Shown here: positions 4,612-7,579 of the stretch, piece after piece
How the letters are laid out: each line of letters starts with the position of its first letter
Position numbering within the stretch: the stretch's first letter is position 1
Source: Acidiphilium sp. CAG:727
Lineage (GTDB): Bacteria; Bacillota; Clostridia; Christensenellales; Borkfalkiaceae
Direction: 5' to 3'
Assembly (NCBI GenBank): GCA_000437515.1
Contig: FR898382.1
Span: 1 to 7,579, forward strand
DNA length: 7,579 bases
Translations under genes and position numbers: made by a program
The notes under the pieces: generated by a model
Database searches by the model: none
Told to the model about the DNA's origin: nothing
What the model saw: the letters and a program-made list of their open reading frames with translations, nothing else

Positions 4612-6039
4612 ATGAGAAAATTTGAAGGCGTGCATTTTTACATAAATATTAATAATTTGAATTCAATTATTAGAAAAGATGAAAATAAAAATGACGACCT
4701 AACAAGAACATTTCATGCATTAGATACATTTACATGGGCACTTGAAAATTTTGTTAACGAATTCGGCGATATTGAAATAGAAAAATTTACGACATCCAGA
4801 TATCATTTTTATTTTTCTTGTGGGGTATCAAATAATGATAGCAAAATAACTTCGTTAATTGAAATAATAGTTTTTTCAAAAACATTGGCAAAAACGCTTG
4901 CTGCGATTGGAAAATATCAATCAATGCAAGAATTTACAATTGGTATAGGGTGTGATTGGGGGCAATACACAGAGTATAATTTTTCAAATACGGAGCCAAA
5001 ATTTGAGGAAATGACCACCATAGGTGCACCGGCTAATAGAGCAGCTAAATTACAATCCGAATGTGGTGATGGAAAAGTACTTATATCAAAGGCTTTGTAT
5101 GATATAATGCCGAGAGATTTTGCTGAAATATTTTTTGGTAATGGACAACTATCCGCTAAACTGGCTTTAAAGTATTCGGATTTGACAGTATATGAAGCAA
5201 AAATAGAAGAATTATATAATCTAACAGGTTCCAGTTATGCTGATAGAGAATTACGTTGGATAGAAAAAGCTAAAATCCATGCTAACGAAACTAATCTATC
5301 AGAGGTGAAATTTTCAGAAGCGAAAGCGAAACTCGATTATTTGCAGTTAAGTCTAAAAAATTCAAAGTGGATTGATAATGCTGTCATACTTTTTTCAGAC
5401 ATCAGAGGGTTTACAAATAAGGTAGATCATACAGATTTAGCGAAAATTAAACAATTAACACAAGATGTCCTTACTCAAATGAATAAAGCAGTGATGAAAG
5501 AGTCTGGTATACACGTTCAGTTTCAAGGGGATAGGGAATCTGCCATTTTTCATAGTTATTTAGATGAACCTAATAATTATATTGTGCGATCGATTACGGC
5601 AGCCATGCGTATGTTGGATTTTGTTTATGATTTTAATAAAAATAGTACTACAGATAAACTGGACATTGGTATTGGCTGTGCTATTGGTTCTGTATTTGCT
5701 ACTCGAATCGGTATGCGCGGACGTAAATTTAATGTAGTTATGGGGGAAACAGTCAAAATCGCAGATAGCACGGAGGATGAAATTGCGGGTGTTGGCGACC
5801 ATTGCTCTAAAACGGAAATTGCTATAACGAAAGAAATGTTTTTAGAATTGAAATCTGTCAATTCTAAACAGTCGCGTGAATATGAAAAACTGTTTTCGAA
5901 TCGAAAAGTAAATGGACGAGAGTACTATGTGTGTACGACTGGATTTAGAACGTTCCAAGAAAATGCTGATTTTAAAACTCAAAATCAAAATGCAGAAAAG
6001 GCAAAACATAACAATGGAATAAAACCATGGGGAATATAA
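4612..6039 (+). CDS. Tandem class III nucleotidyl cyclase, Pycsar-like (PycC-like)
   Basis: Pycsar cyclases make cCMP or cUMP on phage infection; this protein belongs to their class III cyclase fold. Two homologous domains are visible, about residues 5-200 and 255-445; both contain IGIGC..G (110-117 and 352-359). Domain 2 keeps both metal aspartates, Asp263 (FSDIRGFT) and Asp307 (FQGD), 44 residues apart as in adenylyl cyclase, but the transition-state Asn/Arg positions read Lys382 and Ser386 (GETVKIADS). Domain 1 has Asn12 and Ser62 at the aspartate positions, yet keeps Asn142 and a basic Lys146 (GAPANRAAKL). The two thus make one composite site. Residues 446-475 are a polar, probably disordered tail ending KPWGI. 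Soluble, no membrane segment. I start at ATG 4612 (AGGTGG at 4601-4606) rather than GTG 4603, which lies within that ribosome site. First gene of a three-gene operon; the substrate cannot be stated. Confidence 0.8.
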   Translation: MRKFEGVHFYININNLNSIIRKDENKNDDLTRTFHALDTFTWALENFVNEFGDIEIEKFTTSRYHFYFSCGVSNNDSKITSLIEIIVFSKTLAKTLAAIGKYQSMQEFTIGIGCDWGQYTEYNFSNTEPKFEEMTTIGAPANRAAKLQSECGDGKVLISKALYDIMPRDFAEIFFGNGQLSAKLALKYSDLTVYEAKIEELYNLTGSSYADRELRWIEKAKIHANETNLSEVKFSEAKAKLDYLQLSLKNSKWIDNAVILFSDIRGFTNKVDHTDLAKIKQLTQDVLTQMNKAVMKESGIHVQFQGDRESAIFHSYLDEPNNYIVRSITAAMRMLDFVYDFNKNSTTDKLDIGIGCAIGSVFATRIGMRGRKFNVVMGETVKIADSTEDEIAGVGDHCSKTEIAITKEMFLELKSVNSKQSREYEKLFSNRKVNGREYYVCTTGFRTFQENADFKTQNQNAEKAKHNNGIKPWGI

Positions 6040-6043
6040 TTCT

Positions 6044-6613
6044 ATGGGGAGATTTATTGGTGTCCCTCTCCAATATGATAGTGAGTGGTTTTCGTCATTA
6101 CCCGTCGACCTTCAAGATCCACAGAAATATTATAAATCCATCGTTAGCTTATTTGATGAGATAAAAAGGCAGTTCCCCTTACTTCGTATATGTATATTGC
6201 CATCAAACAAACCTAAAACTGCGTTTATTCAAGGGTTGCTTTTACCTTTATATGTAATAAAGGAAAAATATTTGGATGTTGAACAGTATTTAGAATTTGG
6301 TTTGCCAATTTTTGCCGTAATACCCGAAAATTATCAAACAATTGGAATTAGAGTATATGATGCGTGTAAAAGAATTCTCTGGGATAACATACCAGTTGAG
6401 TATAGACATTGTATTCCGTTAAACGCAAATACAAATGATGCAAAGCGCGGGAGATATATTTGCACACATAACTCAAAAGATATTACTACAGACAACTGTG
6501 TTATACCTATTTTAAAGAGTGCCTATTTCTTATTTGAAGAATACAGAAAATATGAAAGGACTGGCAGATTTGATTTAAGCTGTTTGCCGCATGGTGAGTG
6601 CAAGGAGAGATAA
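6044..6613 (+). CDS. E2-like (ubiquitin-conjugating-like) protein, CBASS short type II style
   Basis: No textbook family motif is complete, but the layout fits the stand-alone E2-like proteins next to cyclases in short type II CBASS, which conjugate the cyclase C-terminus through a cysteine. Residues 28-70 give a helix and strands (FPLLRICILP, FIQGLLLPL). Residues 87-96 (LPIFAVIPEN) suit the E2 central strand. His122 lies upstream of RGRYIC, where Cys140 is the candidate catalytic cysteine. Then come VIPILKSAYFLFEEYRKYER (153-172), TGRF and a closing LPHG (181-184). Relatives remembered from CBASS show an LCLY cysteine strand, then a TIIPW helix, a YE-rich helix, TGEW and a PH end in the same order. 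It starts 4 nt after the cyclase stop with only a weak GGGGA site, so translation is probably coupled. It could instead be an unrelated small alpha/beta protein. Confidence 0.55.
   Translation: MGRFIGVPLQYDSEWFSSLPVDLQDPQKYYKSIVSLFDEIKRQFPLLRICILPSNKPKTAFIQGLLLPLYVIKEKYLDVEQYLEFGLPIFAVIPENYQTIGIRVYDACKRILWDNIPVEYRHCIPLNANTNDAKRGRYICTHNSKDITTDNCVIPILKSAYFLFEEYRKYERTGRFDLSCLPHGECKER
6602..6607 (+). promoter_or_regulatory. Ribosome binding site deciding the effector start
   Basis: AAGGAG lies inside the last codons of the E2-like gene, 7 nt before ATG 6615. The earlier in-frame ATG at 6591 has no such site, so 6615 is the start. Confidence 0.8.
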
Positions 6614-6614
6614 A

Positions 6615-7169
6615 ATGAAAGAAAAAGCCAAAGAATATCTGCAATTTATGAATGAAAAAATTTATTCTCAGTTGTCATATGCAGAAGCAAAACATGCTGT
6701 CTTATCAGGATTGGTAGGAGCTGCATTGTTTGCTTTGATTGGGGTTATAATCGATATTGGAGATTTAGGGTTATGTTGGCTGCAGATTATTCTTGGAGTA
6801 ATGGCGGCATCGATGGTCGCAACATTAATTGTTTCCTTAGCTTCCTTTTACCCTTTTAACAAAACTCTTAATCCTAATAGAAAGTATAATTTGTTTTATT
6901 ATGGAGATATAGCGAAAATATGTAATGGGGCGGAGTATGTCGAAAAAATTGACGACATTGAAGACGGAGCTGTGCAGTTGGCAGAACAAAACATATTGAT
7001 ATCTAAAATCATAATGAGAAAACATAAAATGTTTGTGATTGCTCTGAATTTATTGGTTGCGAGCATATTTTTACCTTACTATCTCGGTCTTATAACATAT
7101 GTATTAATACGTCAGATAAAAAAATCGAAAAGCAGAAGCAAAAGCTGTAATTTAGAGAGAGAATTTTAA
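6615..7169 (+). CDS. pycTM: Membrane effector of the Pycsar PycTM family (DUF5706-like)
   Basis: PycTM effectors bind the cyclic pyrimidine and impair the inner membrane, stopping growth before phage release. The 184-residue protein has an N-terminal helix (1-24), two membrane segments (about 28-47 and 54-78), a cytosolic stretch (about 80-138), and a third hydrophobic segment (139-167) that could cross once or as a hairpin, ending in a Lys/Arg tail. Family hallmarks as I know them are all present in order: YAEAKHAVL (22-30) before TM1; a proline after TM2 (Tyr-Pro at 79-80); NLFYYGDIAK (92-101) followed by EYVEKI (107-112); then a helix LAEQNILISKIIMRKHKM (122-139) leading into the last segment. 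It begins one base after the E2-like stop and is last in the operon, followed by a terminator. A SLATT-type two-helix effector is the main alternative. Confidence 0.75.
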   Translation: MKEKAKEYLQFMNEKIYSQLSYAEAKHAVLSGLVGAALFALIGVIIDIGDLGLCWLQIILGVMAASMVATLIVSLASFYPFNKTLNPNRKYNLFYYGDIAKICNGAEYVEKIDDIEDGAVQLAEQNILISKIIMRKHKMFVIALNLLVASIFLPYYLGLITYVLIRQIKKSKSRSKSCNLEREF

Positions 7170-7250
7170 AATATATTAAGTAAAAACAATATTTCAACTC
7201 AGCCTAGAAAAATAGGAAATGTATCTATTTTGAGCAGGTCTGCCAAGATA

Positions 7251-7293
7251 AAAAGTCGACATTTTTGTAGAAATAGCAAGTGTCGGCTTTTTT
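7251..7293 (+). terminator. Intrinsic terminator closing the cyclase operon
   Basis: AAAAGTCGACA (7251-7261) pairs with TGTCGGCTTTT (7281-7291), an 11-bp stem with one G-T pair and a 19-nt loop, and runs into six T (7288-7293). It lies 81 nt after the effector stop and just before the promoter of the next gene. The stretch 7170-7250 shows only a weak AAAATAG/CTATTTT hairpin (7209-7231). Confidence 0.85.
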
Positions 7294-7301
7294 GTTGTCC
7301 C

Positions 7302-7461
7302 AAAATATGTTATAATGTAATTAATAGAGAAGATTTAGCTTGTTTAAGGAGGTGAAAATTTGAATTATACCAAATTTGTTAGAGAATATTGCAAGAACAA
7401 TAGCAGTACATTTTTTGATGTGTCAAAGTTAAAAGATACTGAATTTGCAGAAGTTCCGTAT
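7302..7461 (+). repeat. Diverged direct repeat, copy B (intact AbiEi-like gene start)
   Basis: Partner of 3258-3435 in the same orientation. It has the same extended -10, the same 43-nt leader length and 82% identity over the aligned coding bases. Unlike copy A it keeps an open frame, the start codon and a full ribosome site. Confidence 0.8.
7308..7316 (+). promoter_or_regulatory. Extended -10 promoter of the AbiEi-like gene
   Basis: TGTTATAAT with a perfect TATAAT lies 43 nt before the start codon. No -35 fits at 17 nt, where there is only the T-run of the preceding terminator. Conservation in the broken copy supports function. Confidence 0.6.
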
Positions 7462-7579
7462 AAGACTTTGTTAAAGATATTAAATAGGCTTGAGGAGGAA
7501 GGTTTGCTTTCAACTATTTCCAAAGGCGTTTATTTTATAGGCGAAAAGACAGTGGACGAAGAGTTGATTTTCGATGAAT
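7360..7579 (+). CDS. AbiEi-like / DUF6088-like winged-helix antitoxin-type regulator (3' end beyond right edge)
   Basis: AbiEi-type proteins are antitoxins of type IV toxin-antitoxin (abortive infection) pairs; their N-terminal winged helix represses their own promoter. The 73 codons visible start with TTG, supported by a perfect AAGGAGG at 7346-7352 spaced 7 nt, and by the conserved layout in the broken copy. They read LNYTKFVREYCKNNS, then EVPYKTLLKILNRLEEEGLL and STISKGVYFIG, a helix-turn-helix followed by the wing (SKGVYFI), which is the family's N-terminal pattern. The toxin partner (AbiEii-like nucleotidyltransferase) would be downstream, outside the window. A solitary DUF6088 regulator is equally possible. 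Its position directly after the Pycsar-like operon suggests a defence island. Confidence 0.65.
   Translation, partial: MNYTKFVREYCKNNSSTFFDVSKLKDTEFAEVPYKTLLKILNRLEEEGLLSTISKGVYFIGEKTVDEELIFDE

Noticed and set aside
4381..4635. Minus-strand 84-residue hydrophobic frame across the operon leader
   Set aside because: It has no ribosome site and overlaps the operon promoter and cyclase start; its Phe/Leu/Ile-rich content is expected from AT-rich DNA read backwards.
4612..6039. Housekeeping adenylyl/guanylyl cyclase
   Set aside because: No receptor, HAMP, GAF or membrane region, and it is cotranscribed with a PycTM-like effector amid mobile debris; a defence role fits better, though the product nucleotide is unknown.
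4612..7169. CBASS operon
   Set aside because: No CD-NTase (no GS..D-x-D nucleotidyltransferase motif) is present; the synthase is a class III cyclase, so Pycsar is the closer type despite the E2-like gene.

Overview
The window looks like a chromosomal segment of a low-to-moderate GC Gram-positive bacterium, most likely an uncultured member of the Clostridia (Bacillota). Supporting signs are strong AAGGAG-type ribosome sites, sigma-A-like promoters (several with an extended TGn -10), a TTG start, an Lgt with a cysteine-rich GCCYG signature, and an encoded tRNA CCA end. The genus cannot be read from the sequence.

Region 1 (about 1-1910) is core chromosome with visibly higher GC. It holds the start of lgt (lipoprotein diacylglyceryl transferase, minus strand, running off the left edge) and mscL (mechanosensitive channel, minus strand). 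A REP-like hairpin repeat lies between them. A tRNA-Ser(GGA) gene follows with its own promoter and terminator.

Region 2 (about 1911-4375) is AT-rich mobile debris: an IS3/IS150-type insertion sequence with an apparently intact one-ORF transposase, then the promoter and broken 5' end of an AbiEi-like (DUF6088-like) winged-helix gene, fused by deletion to the C-terminal zinc-ribbon and coiled-coil part of a large serine recombinase.

Region 3 (about 4377-7293) is the item of interest, a compact three-gene operon with one strong promoter and one intrinsic terminator. The genes are (i) a 475-residue protein with two class III nucleotidyl cyclase domains in tandem, (ii) a 189-residue protein resembling the stand-alone E2-like (ubiquitin-conjugating-like) proteins of short type II CBASS operons, and (iii) a 184-residue membrane protein resembling the Pycsar effector family (PycTM, formerly DUF5706). 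I read it as a Pycsar-like anti-phage system: infection would trigger a cyclic nucleotide that opens or disrupts the membrane through the effector. Two things are unusual. The cyclase is a single-chain pseudo-heterodimer: domain 2 keeps the metal aspartates and has lost the transition-state Asn/Arg, while domain 1 shows the reverse. The operon also carries an E2-like gene, which suggests that cyclase activity may be controlled by conjugation of its C-terminal tail, as in type II CBASS.

Region 4 (7294-7579) starts an intact AbiEi-like gene, truncated by the right edge. It is a diverged paralogue of the broken copy at 3341, so the operon and recombinase remnant lie between two direct copies of the same promoter and gene start. 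All family assignments come from reading the proteins by eye, with no database search.
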